From the NCBI RefSeq assembly GCF_000332295.1, contig NZ_KB235930.1, forward strand, positions 4,739,895-4,803,894: DNA of 64,000 bases, read 5' to 3'. Of this stretch, positions 52,627 to 61,491 are shown one piece after another. Under the pieces are notes generated by a model. The model saw only the letters and a program-made list of their open reading frames with translations, made no database searches and was not told the origin of the DNA. Made by a program: the position numbers and the translations under genes. Position 1 is the stretch's first letter. Each line of letters opens with the position of its first letter. This stretch comes from Fortiea contorta PCC 7126. GTDB taxonomy: Bacteria > Cyanobacteriota > Cyanobacteriia > Cyanobacteriales > Nostocaceae.

Positions 52627-53531
52627 AGCATTGGGCGCGAAAAGGGTAATTATCGATATCAAACCTATTCTCTCTCGATTTGCCCAACCACATCACTTTG
52701 GCGCGATAAATCTTCCATTAGACTGAACTTCCCCCCGTGCAAATGTACTAAATACCCATAAAAAGCCTGTATTGAAAGTGATACAGGCTTTTAAAATCGG
52801 ATTTTTGTACCCATGTAATTTTAGAATTATTTTAGATTTCAGTCTTGATAAAAATGGGATAATTGTAGCCATGTATATAGAAAGAATTCCCAACAGAAAC
52901 TCTCCTCCTGCGGTGTTGCTTCGCGAGTCCTATCGTGAAGGAGATAAAGTACGTAAACGTACCCTAGCTAACCTCTCAAAATTACCAGATCATGCGATAG
53001 ATGGTTTACAGTTACTGTTAAAGAGTGGGACAGCAATTGAGAGTTTACCTGAAGCGTTTAAAATAATTAGGAGCCGTCCTCATGGCCATGTAGCAGCAGT
53101 GTTAGGAAGCTTAAAGAATACTGGTTTAGATCACCTAATTAATGAAGAAAATACTAGGGAACGAAGATTGGTATCAGCGATGATTGTGGCACGGATTATT
53201 GAGCCACGTTCTAAATTAGCTACATCCAGAGGTATGAGTAATGAAACCTGTTCCTCAAGTTTAGGAGAAATGTTAGGTCTAGGAGGTGTGGATGAAGATG
53301 AATTATATTTAGCAAGGGATTGGCTATTAGAGAAGCAAGGAACAATTGAAAATAATTTAGCAGCATTACATTTAGAAGAAGGAACATTAGTTCTCTATGA
53401 TGTTTCCAGTAGCTATTTCGAGGGGAAAGCTTGCCCAATAGCCAAATACGGTTATAATCGCGATGGGAAAAAAGGGAAATTACAAATAGTATTTGGATTA
53501 CTTTGTAACAAAGAAGGTTGCCCAATATCAG

Positions 53532-54802
53532 CTGGAGGGGAGACGAAACAGCCTAAAAAGCTTGGTGTATAAGATGGGTAGCGTTTTGTGATAGAAAAAG
53601 GTAGGTCTAGTTTTGTCAATAAGACCTACTTAATGATAATGTTAGCTATATTGTACCAAAAGCACTTAAAAAGTCAATTGAGTTTAGCAGAATATCTGTT
53701 GCTAAAAATTTTGATACATCTGTTGCAGTCAATCAAAGAAGTAACTTTAGAAAAATTAGCGAATGCGCTACCTTTGGGAATTAAATTTGAAAGCAGAAGA
53801 AAAAGAATACAAAGATTTTTATCATTACCAAATCTCACAATTGAAAAAGTTTGGTTGCCAATTATTCAAGAACTAATAGCAAACTACTTCCAGAATGAAA
53901 AAATTATTTATATAGCAATTGATAGGACTAATTGGAGTCGGATAAACTTATTAATGGTCAGCGTGATTTGGGATAAAAGAGCCATACCAATATATTTTAG
54001 TTTGCTGCCCAAATTAGGTAGTAGTAATCTCACGGAACAGCAGAAAATATTATCGCCAGTTATAGCAATATTGAAAGATTATAAAATCTGTGTGTTGGGG
54101 GATAGAGAATTTTGCTCGGTAAAACTAGCAAAGTACCTTCAGAGCAAGGATGTATATTTTTGTTTGCGATTGAAAAAGAATGAATTTGTAGAAATTAAAC
54201 AAGATATGTTTATGGAGTTAAGCAGTTTAGGATTAACTCCTGGAGTATCTTTTTTTATCAAGGGAGTTAAGGTAACAAAGACTCAGGGTTTTATCAGTTT
54301 TAATGTGGCTGGTAAGTGGCAACGTAAAATTAACGGAGTAGCACCCAAAGAAGCATGGTTTATTTTAACAAATTTTGACACCCTAGAGTCAGCAATTGCT
54401 GCTTACAAAAAGCGATTTGATATTGAAGAAATGTTTAGAGATTTCAAAACAGGTGGCTATAACTTAGAAAACACTAATGTTCAAGGTGAACGTTTTATTT
54501 CTCTAGTTTTGTTGATAGCGATCGCTTACACCTCTGCAACAATTAATGGTCAACTTATTAAACGCAAAGGAATCCAAAAATATATAGCTCGGATTAAAGA
54601 AAGGAGTCGTTCTCAACGGAGACACAGTAGTTTTTATATCGGCTTATATGGTCAAACATGGGTACATTTCAAGGATAGCTGTATTGATTTAGTCACACAA
54701 TTAATGAGAATTAATCGTAATAAGTGGAAGCATTATCAACAAGGTTTAAGAGCCATGAAGCTTATTGAATCTATATTGTAGCTTATTTCGTCTCCCCTTC
54801 AG
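53532..54802 (+). mobile_element. IS4-family element, 1271 bp, copy 2 (intact)
   Basis: Same ends and length as 37488-38758, flanked by an exact 9-bp duplication CAATATCAG (53523-53531, 54803-54811). Nested in the IS1634-like transposase gene. Confidence 0.93.
53633..54781 (+). CDS. IS4-family transposase, intact
   Basis: 382 residues from MIMLAILYQKHLKSQLSLAE; a GTG at 53588 would add 15 residues. DDE residues in IAIDRTNWSRINLL, VLGDREFCSVKL and KKRFDIEEMFRDFKTGGYNL. The only apparently functional transposase for the two 1271-bp copies. Confidence 0.88.
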   Translation: MIMLAILYQKHLKSQLSLAEYLLLKILIHLLQSIKEVTLEKLANALPLGIKFESRRKRIQRFLSLPNLTIEKVWLPIIQELIANYFQNEKIIYIAIDRTNWSRINLLMVSVIWDKRAIPIYFSLLPKLGSSNLTEQQKILSPVIAILKDYKICVLGDREFCSVKLAKYLQSKDVYFCLRLKKNEFVEIKQDMFMELSSLGLTPGVSFFIKGVKVTKTQGFISFNVAGKWQRKINGVAPKEAWFILTNFDTLESAIAAYKKRFDIEEMFRDFKTGGYNLENTNVQGERFISLVLLIAIAYTSATINGQLIKRKGIQKYIARIKERSRSQRRHSSFYIGLYGQTWVHFKDSCIDLVTQLMRINRNKWKHYQQGLRAMKLIESIL

Positions 54803-56239
54803 CAATATCAGTTGAAGTATTTGAAGGTAATACTAGTGCTCCAACAACCTTTACACAACAGATAGAGAAAGTTAGAGATAGATTTGGTATTCAACAAGTA
54901 ATTTGGGTAGGAGACAGAGGAATTATTTCTTCAACTCGAATTAAATCATCTTTTAAAAAAGAGCATCAAGTTGATTGGATTAGTGCATTGCGTTCAAGCC
55001 AAATCCGTTCAATGATAGAACTTGATTGTATTCAGCTATCATTATTTGACGAAAAAAATATTGCAGAAATATCGTCCCCTGACTATCCAGGGGAAAGGTT
55101 AATTGCTTGTCGTAATCCGATTCTAGCGGCAGATAGAGCCAAAACTAGAGAAGAATTATTACAAGCAACTGAAAAAGAATTGTCCAAAATCGCTGCCAGT
55201 ACGACTAGACAGAAACGTCCTTTACGCGGAGAATCTAATATCGCTTTAAAGGTTGGACAAGTTCTTAACCGTTACCAAGTTGGAAAACATTTTAAAATTG
55301 ATATTAAAGGTGATAGCTTTTTGTTTGAAAGAGATATACAAAAAATTGTATCAGCAGCGGCTTTAGATGGCTTATATATCATTCGTACATCTGTAGAATC
55401 TCAAATTCTATCTGCCGAAGATACGGTCAAAGCTTATAAAAGTCTTTCACAAGTCGAACAGGCTTTCCGTAGTTTTAAAACTGTTGATTTAAAAGTTAGA
55501 CCCATCTATCATTACACAACTCAACGAGTTAAAGCCCATGTATTTTTGTGTATGTTAGCCTACTATGTCGAGTGGCATATGCGTTCTCGGTTAGCTCCGA
55601 TTTTATTTGATGAGGATGATTGGGAACAAGCAATAAATAAACAAGAATCTATCGTCAAGGCTAGTCAGAGTGATAGTGCTAAGGCCAAGGCTAGAAAAAA
55701 GCGTACCCTAGATGATTTACCAGTTCATAGTTTTCAAACTTTATTAGCTGACTTAGGGACTATTGCTAAAAATAAAATTGAATCTACTGTTAAAGGAGCC
55801 AATTTTATTTTTGACAAGATTACCGAACCTACTCCATTGCAACAAAAGGCTTTAGATTTGCTTGGTGTTTCATTGATTTGTACCCAGTAAACCCTGAATC
55901 AAAATCCTTAAAACCCTTGCTATGCATCACATTTGACCTTTGTCAATTGGGGAAGTTCAGATTAATGCTATTCACTTGTTACCCAACACTTGACTGTACT
56001 ACGTAATGTCTTTTTAATGAATTATGATAGATACAAAAATTAAACCATCCCAGTGGTTGGAATGGTTTAAGGGAATTATCAATTTTTCTTACTGCTCCTT
56101 TTGCTTATAGGAGGCAACCAATTGTTGTTGGCGACAATTTGGGCAAACCTTTTAACTTGACAGTTTCGGCGACTTGGTTGTTATTCTGACATAATGAAAA
56201 GATAGGATTGCCCGTTAGCTTGATTTGAGCTTGATGCTA

Positions 56240-56692
56240 TTAGGGTTGCGCTTCCAAGATCCGACCTATACTTCTTGGCGATAGTGCTGGCAACCCCCTG
56301 CGAGTAGCTTCTTCAGCAACTTGCATATGGTAATGGTGCTTTGAACGACTGGGTTTTCGGTTCTTGCTCCATTCGCTGATTTCGACAATTTTGCTCGCCT
56401 CTGCGCTCTTGCACTTCTTAGGTCTGCCTGCGTTCACACCTAATACATCATTTACCTTTGCGATCGCATCTTCCAAGGTTTCCGATGTTATGGTACAAGA
56501 TGTCCACTTTTTCTTCCAGTTTGTTACTGTTTGCTTCGCTATACCAAGTTTTTTTATTATATTTTTCTGATTTTCCCCACGATTAAGTTCTAGCAGGATC
56601 TTTGCTCTCTTGATCATTTCATCGCTGCCGTTGGCTGCTATATCCTCTAATACTTGCTTTTCAATAGGATTCAATACTTGAATATGAGGCAT
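56240..56692 (-). CDS. HTH protein, IS630-orfA-like
   Basis: 150 residues: helix-turn-helix region KNIIKKLGIAKQTVTNWKKK and a second basic part ending SPRSIGRILEAQP, as in N-terminal halves of IS630-type transposases. No DDE half follows downstream, so it is a partial transposase or a stand-alone DNA-binding protein. Confidence 0.55.
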   Translation of the reverse strand: MPHIQVLNPIEKQVLEDIAANGSDEMIKRAKILLELNRGENQKNIIKKLGIAKQTVTNWKKKWTSCTITSETLEDAIAKVNDVLGVNAGRPKKCKSAEASKIVEISEWSKNRKPSRSKHHYHMQVAEEATRRGLPALSPRSIGRILEAQP

Positions 56693-57215
56693 TTTAGTAT
56701 TTACCCCGCTTATTACCTACAATTTTGCCAAATCGAATGAAGCCTGATATACTTTTTTTGTAGAGTTCATTTTTCCTAAAGATTCACTCAAAGCCCTGCT
56801 ACCAACAGGGCTTTGAGGAAAAAACAAGCCCACCTGTTACTAAAACAGGACGGAACATTGTTTTGTCAATTAAATTATCTAGAGCCATCATATCATGAAT
56901 TTACCCAATTTTACAAATCTATCTAAAGATAGATGCTTTTTTCCAAATGCCACTGTGTTAAATATCTCTTCAGTCGTATTGGTTTTCAATGGGTTGGGAA
57001 TAATAGTTACTGCGCGAGGAAATTCTCTTTGAGAGGTTTTCTGGTAGGTAATCCTTTGCTATTTACAAGAATTAATTATTTTTTAAACTTGTCACTTTTT
57101 CCAACGGATGAAAGTGCTACAAGTTTTGCTGATTAAGCTTTGTCTGCTTTCTACTTAGACTTTTCAAAATTGAACTTATCTTTTGAATGACAATTTGTGA
57201 TCCGGAGTATCAATA
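56693..57215. other. Intergenic region with strong hairpin
   Basis: A perfect 12-bp stem CTCAAAGCCCTG/CAGGGCTTTGAG at 56787-56817 stands alone without a clear U-tract. The rest holds no convincing gene; it contains the promoter region of the ParB-like gene. Confidence 0.55.
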
Positions 57216-58400
57216 ATGTTTGAGGTGCAGAATCCGGCAATTGTATATATTTCTCCTGCGGAGTTGGTTATTCATCCGAAGCTGATAGAAATATATGGTG
57301 AGAATCAGGAACGTCCAGCTTTGGAAAAAAGTATCTCGGAAAAAGGGATTCTTGAATCTTTGAAGGTATCTGCACGCACTGGTGTGAATGTGGTATTGGC
57401 AGGTAAGTGTCGCTTGCAGATAGCTCGCCAGTTAGGGATTTCCACTGTGAAAGTGGAATTTGTCGAGTCTGGTTCGTTTGAAGAAGATTTGAAACTAGTG
57501 CTTGACTTTAATCTCCACCGAGAAGGCGGGAAAACTCATTACCAGAAATTTCACGAGGGGCAGTACTGGGAGAGCGTACTTCGTCCCCAAGCGAAAGAAA
57601 GACAGAGGGAAAGCGCTCGTCGTTTGAATCAATCGAATGATTCAAATTTGAATCATTCGTTAACTGAGAGTAACTCTCAATTAGGGAAGGGTAAGCGAGT
57701 GATTCAGGAGGTCTCGGAGAATCTAAATATAAGTGTTGGCAGTTATCACAAGGGTAAGAAAGTTTTTGAGTTGATTTCTCAATTACGAGAAATGGAAAAA
57801 TTTAAGGCAGTTGTTGCACTGGAGATGGAATTTAACCGGAGTATTGATGCAGCATACAAGTTTGTTTGCAATCAAGATATCTGTTACCAGGTGATAGACC
57901 TTCTGGAAGCAGATGAGATAGGTAGTATAGGCGATGGTATTGCTTGGATACGGAGTGGCGATCGCAATCCGTTTCGACGTTTCCAGCTTGACCAAGTATA
58001 TCAATTCAAGAAGAGACTGCGGCCCGAGTTGGAAATTGTAGGACGGGTTATTGGTATAACTAATGAGTTTGTTGTGTTTGGATTGAGGAATTTAGTAAAT
58101 ATGAGCCTAGAAATTGTGAATCTACGTCCGCGACAAATTGATGCAGAGTTGCAAGATGAACCATCTGGGGAACAGAGGAAAAGAATATTTCACTTAATGC
58201 AAAAGTTTAGTGATGTATTCCCAGTTCAAGTGTCTTTGGCGGAGTTGTTAAAACTCCCAAATTTAACTGAGAAAGAGGAGGTTTTATTGCGGATGTATGA
58301 GTCTGACGTATTTGAAAAAACTTGGGAAGATTATAAGACACAAATGAAAGCAATGGAAGTATCTACAAATAGAAAAAAGGATAATATTTGTGCTGCATAG
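57216..58400 (+). CDS. ParB-like plasmid partition protein
   Basis: 394 residues. N-terminal ParB/Sulfiredoxin domain: ERPALEKSISEKGILESLKV, VVLAGKCRLQIARQLGISTV, and LDFNLHREGGKTHYQKFHEG, where arginines would bind CTP. A helix-turn-helix follows (KRVIQEVSENLNISVGSYHK). The C-terminal 200 residues are not recognised. No ParA neighbour is seen. It suggests the replicon is a plasmid. The gene carries a perfect 26-bp palindrome at 57634-57659. Confidence 0.75.
   Translation: MFEVQNPAIVYISPAELVIHPKLIEIYGENQERPALEKSISEKGILESLKVSARTGVNVVLAGKCRLQIARQLGISTVKVEFVESGSFEEDLKLVLDFNLHREGGKTHYQKFHEGQYWESVLRPQAKERQRESARRLNQSNDSNLNHSLTESNSQLGKGKRVIQEVSENLNISVGSYHKGKKVFELISQLREMEKFKAVVALEMEFNRSIDAAYKFVCNQDICYQVIDLLEADEIGSIGDGIAWIRSGDRNPFRRFQLDQVYQFKKRLRPELEIVGRVIGITNEFVVFGLRNLVNMSLEIVNLRPRQIDAELQDEPSGEQRKRIFHLMQKFSDVFPVQVSLAELLKLPNLTEKEEVLLRMYESDVFEKTWEDYKTQMKAMEVSTNRKKDNICAA
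57634..57659. repeat. 26-bp perfect palindrome inside the ParB-like gene
   Basis: CGAATGATTCAAA followed by its reverse complement. It encodes an Asn/Ser-rich linker (NQSNDSNLNHS) between the ParB domain and the HTH. A smaller palindrome TGAGAGTAACTCTCA follows at 57664. Confidence 0.8.
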
Positions 58401-58964
58401 GTAGCTGTGGGCTGCTAATTTAGTAGAGAATTTATCCCACAATTTAACATTATTTACTAGATTAGCATCTCAATACTGATTACAGTACGAGTTCACTTTT
58501 TTGGGTGCTGAACTCGTATCAAGATATTTGACTGTTTTTTGTTTTTAAACTCGATGGTGCAGTATGAGTAATTTCATCTTCACCAGTTGTACTAACAAGA
58601 GCCAATGTGGGGTGACGCTTGTGGGTGTTACTAGCTTTGCATTGTTATCCCAAAACTAAGAATGTCGATTTAGTAATAACTTCGCTAGAACTGCCTCATT
58701 TAAATAATTACCAAAAAAAAGTTGGGTAGTCGCATTGTTGTTGGTGAAGCGTGTTGGACTAAATGCTAGTCTAAGCCTACGTATGTCTAAGCCTAAACAA
58801 GTATAAACCTTTGTTTGCTTTCAACCATGAGACGATTACCAGTCGCCTCCAACAAGCGGATAACCAACCGCTTCTTAATAAAACAAAAATTTCAAATTTA
58901 GGCTAACACATTTTGACCAACAGCGAGACTACCTGATGCACAAAAATTATCAGGACAGTCACTC
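58401..58964. other. Intergenic region between ParB-like and replication genes
   Basis: A stem CGAGTTCA/TGAACTCG (about 58488-58516) can terminate the ParB transcript. Two direct repeats GTCTAAGCCTA lie near 58769-58797. No gene seen. A replication origin would be expected near here, but only two repeats are visible. Confidence 0.45.
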
Positions 58965-60506
58965 ATGTTCCAAGAAGATTTCGGGGTAGATGTTGATAAC
59001 AAGCCCCAATTAAGCCTTTCACAGCCTTCAAAAAAGAAAATCAAACCCCACCTGCCCGCAGAATCTGTGGGTAAACGCTACGTAGAGCGCTTTTGGCATC
59101 CATTTGGGGCGATAATTGCCCCTTCTTTAGTAGAAGGTGCAAAACAAGCATGGCGCACCATCGACCATTACCTGCAACCCTCCCAACTGTGGAAGCTGCA
59201 CCAAGACAAGTCAAAACTAGTAGGTCTGCGCTTTGACGACACAACCAGTTACGCCACAATCGATTTAGACTTTTTTGGGGACTACCATAACATTGAATCT
59301 ATAAATCGCATCAAAGCGGCGCTAGAGAACATCGGCATAGTCGATATCATTATCCTTCAGTCGAGCTTTAGTGGCGGCTATCACCTGATCCTAACCTTTG
59401 CATCCCCCCTGCCTACCTTTGCCCTAGCTTGCGCCCTAGAGATTACCTTGAGAAATGCAGGCTTTATTCTGCGCCAAGGACACCTAGAAATTTTCCCCAA
59501 CACCAAACCATATAGTGCCAAACAGATAACCAACTACAAAGCCATCCGTTGCCCCATGCAACCGGGTAGCGGGTCATTTTTACTTGATGATGACCTACAA
59601 CCAATTAGCGACTCAGTTTCTATCTTCCTCGACTATTGCGATCGCGCAGCAAGCCGCCAAGATTTAACCAAATTAAAACGGGTAGCAAACAAGGCCAAAA
59701 AACAAATTGCACAGGAGAGATATCGTAAGCAAGAGTCTGCTGACGTTGCACAATGGCGTACCAACTGGGAAGAAATAATTGCGATTGGTTGGACTGGACT
59801 TGGACAAACAAATACCCTCCTACAAATCTTTGTAGGCTACGGAATCGTCTTTTTAGACTTAACGGGTGAGGAATTAGTCGAATTTTGCCTCTCCACCGCA
59901 ATTAACGCCCCTGGCTATAGCCAATATTGCCGACATCAACACGAAATCGAAGCTAGGGTACGGCATTGGGTAGAATGTACAATTCGCAATAAATGGTATA
60001 GCGCCTACGTTAGTTATCCCGAACGGCTGTTGGGTACATTCACCAACACATTTGCAGAAGCTATAGCAGATATCAGGAGCATCCATAAACCCAAAGATAA
60101 CGTAATCCCATTTGACCGTCGCCAGCAACAGAACTGGGAACGCAGTCAACAAGCCCAACGACGCATCCAGATAGTAGTAAGAGCAATAGAGTGGGATGGT
60201 GGCTTACCAGCGGGTGCTACTGAACGGGCGAGAGCGATACGTGCTGAGTATAAGCACCGCTTTAACAAAACTATCTCACAAGAGACACTACAAAAGCACT
60301 TACATTTGTGGCATCCCACACGCTACATTTTAGACCCTTGGGCAGAAAATAGCTCAAACCCTTATCAATCAAGCAATGACGGGCAATTTGATAGTTTTCA
60401 AAACTCATTTCCAAAACAAAGTGCTGAAAACCCTTATCAAATGGAAAATTACGGTCATTGTTCTTATATAAAGGTTTTTTGCCCCTGCTTACCTCCTGCT
60501 GGCTGA
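58965..60506 (+). CDS. AEP-primase-like plasmid replication protein
   Basis: 513 residues. The catalytic hhDhD-like motif is TIDLDFFGDY, followed by SGGYHLILTF (the SxH-type motif) and a basic region (YSAKQITNYKAIRCPMQPGS), as in archaeo-eukaryotic primases encoded by cyanobacterial plasmids. A helical C-terminal domain with DNA-binding look follows (GGLPAGATERARAIRAEYKH). The last ~12 residues are read from a hairpin repeat at 60492, so the natural C-terminus has probably been altered; a long in-phase frame continues in another frame at 60538. Confidence 0.7.
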   Translation: MFQEDFGVDVDNKPQLSLSQPSKKKIKPHLPAESVGKRYVERFWHPFGAIIAPSLVEGAKQAWRTIDHYLQPSQLWKLHQDKSKLVGLRFDDTTSYATIDLDFFGDYHNIESINRIKAALENIGIVDIIILQSSFSGGYHLILTFASPLPTFALACALEITLRNAGFILRQGHLEIFPNTKPYSAKQITNYKAIRCPMQPGSGSFLLDDDLQPISDSVSIFLDYCDRAASRQDLTKLKRVANKAKKQIAQERYRKQESADVAQWRTNWEEIIAIGWTGLGQTNTLLQIFVGYGIVFLDLTGEELVEFCLSTAINAPGYSQYCRHQHEIEARVRHWVECTIRNKWYSAYVSYPERLLGTFTNTFAEAIADIRSIHKPKDNVIPFDRRQQQNWERSQQAQRRIQIVVRAIEWDGGLPAGATERARAIRAEYKHRFNKTISQETLQKHLHLWHPTRYILDPWAENSSNPYQSSNDGQFDSFQNSFPKQSAENPYQMENYGHCSYIKVFCPCLPPAG

Positions 60507-60536
60507 TGCCCCTACAGGGCAGCAGCCAGCAGGAGG
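60492..60536. repeat. Palindromic repeat at the end of the primase gene
   Basis: CCTCCTGCTGGCTG-A-TGCCC pairs with GGGCA-G-CAGCCAGCAGGAGG around CTACA: 19 pairs with one mismatch. GC-rich in an AT-rich surround, like mobile palindromes of Nostoc genomes. Confidence 0.8.
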
Positions 60537-60537
60537 T

Positions 60538-61191
60538 TTTAAAGAAGTTCCTGAGTTTGAAAGAGAATTGTTTGTACCACAGGTACAACATGAATTTGAG
60601 GAAATTAACATTAATTCCGAAGAATTGAATTTATTACAACCAGAAGATTTGTCTTTAACTTCAGGTGTCAGTAATTCTGATAATTCATTAGTTTCTTCAA
60701 ATATTATACAACTAGCTGAAAACGTTAATGAAAGTAATTCAGATAAGGATTTTAAATACCTTTCTAACCCCAGCGCCTCTGAAAATTACAATAACAAAAA
60801 CTTATTAATCAATTCTGTCACTATTCCCCCGACTGCGGCTACATCTGCAATTGTGCCGCCTGAAACGTTACAAAAAGCCGAAATTAGCGAGCAAAGTACA
60901 CCTTCAGGCGATCTAGCTGAAACTCTCGCTTTGTCAGAACTGAAGAAACTGACTAAGTTGCGACTCCAGGCAGCATCTCACGCCAAGCGTTTAGCTAGAG
61001 AGTACTGCCTAATTGCGCGACGCTTAATCGGAGGCAAGGAACGCGAACGTTTGGAGCAAAATGCCAAAATGCAATTATATCTCGATTCAGGTAACAAAAC
61101 TCTAATTGCAGAAGCCAACGAGTGGGCAGCTGCCAATCCTGGGTGTCTACCGTTTTCGTTGGAGTTGGCGTTTCAAGAAAGTGAGACGTGA
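60538..61191 (+). CDS. Hypothetical protein, possibly the detached C-terminus of the primase
   Basis: Open from the hairpin repeat (FKEVPEFERELFVPQVQHEF) to the stop at 61189; an ATG-less start region or a start at 60568 is possible. About 210 residues: a low-complexity Asn/Ser-rich part, then a basic helical domain (LALSELKKLTKLRLQAASHA, ARRLIGGKERERLEQNAKMQ). Same direction as and immediately after the primase gene, in a different frame. I suspect one original gene split by the palindrome. Confidence 0.5.
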   Translation, partial: FKEVPEFERELFVPQVQHEFEEININSEELNLLQPEDLSLTSGVSNSDNSLVSSNIIQLAENVNESNSDKDFKYLSNPSASENYNNKNLLINSVTIPPTAATSAIVPPETLQKAEISEQSTPSGDLAETLALSELKKLTKLRLQAASHAKRLAREYCLIARRLIGGKERERLEQNAKMQLYLDSGNKTLIAEANEWAAANPGCLPFSLELAFQESET

Positions 61192-61410
61192 TGGCTGAAT
61201 TTCACAGGTGCTCCACCTCAGATTGAAACTTTCCAAGATAAGCAAAAACGCATTATTACTAGTGCGGGAGTACCAATTGTTACTCTAACTACAACAGACG
61301 CTCAAGACAATTTAACAACTGTTGACGCTATTTATCAAACCTAGAAAATTGCCTCGCCAAGACTAAGAATAAAGCTTATATGCGCTTAAAAAAATTCTTC
61401 AGCTGGCCTC
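61192..61410. other. In-frame open remnant and leader
   Basis: After the TGA at 61189-61191 the same frame remains open for 50 codons (WLNFTGAPPQIETFQDKQKR to TTVDAIYQT, TAG at 61342). It has no start codon of its own. Beyond it is the leader before the copper promoter. Confidence 0.35.
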
Positions 61411-61442
61411 TTGACTCTCCAGTTCACTGGAGCATTCAAGAT
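61411..61442 (+). promoter_or_regulatory. MerR-type promoter/operator of copper operon 2
   Basis: TTGACT at 61411, 20-bp spacer with dyad CTCCAGTTCACTGGAG, CAAGAT at 61437, 50 bp before the copA start codon. Confidence 0.75.
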
Positions 61443-61491
61443 GAAATTAGTTAGTTGTTAGTTAACGCCACTTAGTAACTGGAGCAGCCAG

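Larger units (their letters stand above)
52871..55890 (+). pseudogene. IS1634-family transposase, split by an insertion
   Basis: N-terminal part MYIERIPNRNSPPAVLLRES to LCNKEGCPIS (53530), C-terminal part resumes VEVFEGNTSAPTTFTQQIEK at 54811 and ends LLGVSLICTQ. Catalytic parts: VLYDVSSSYFEGKA, VWVGDRGIIS-like region, and LSQVEQAFRSFKTVDLKVRP. Confidence 0.85.
52723..55960 (+). mobile_element. IS1634-like element, interrupted by an IS4-family element
   Basis: Ends CTGAACTTCCCC at 52723 and GGGGAAGTTCAG at 55960. Without the 1271-bp insertion and its 9-bp duplication the element is about 1958 bp, right for the family. A partial inverted copy of its right end lies at 51669-52013. Confidence 0.85.

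Noticed and set aside
58769-58797. Two GTCTAAGCCTA direct repeats as replication iterons
   Set aside because: Only two copies and no adjacent DnaA box or clear AT-rich unwinding element; not enough to call an origin.
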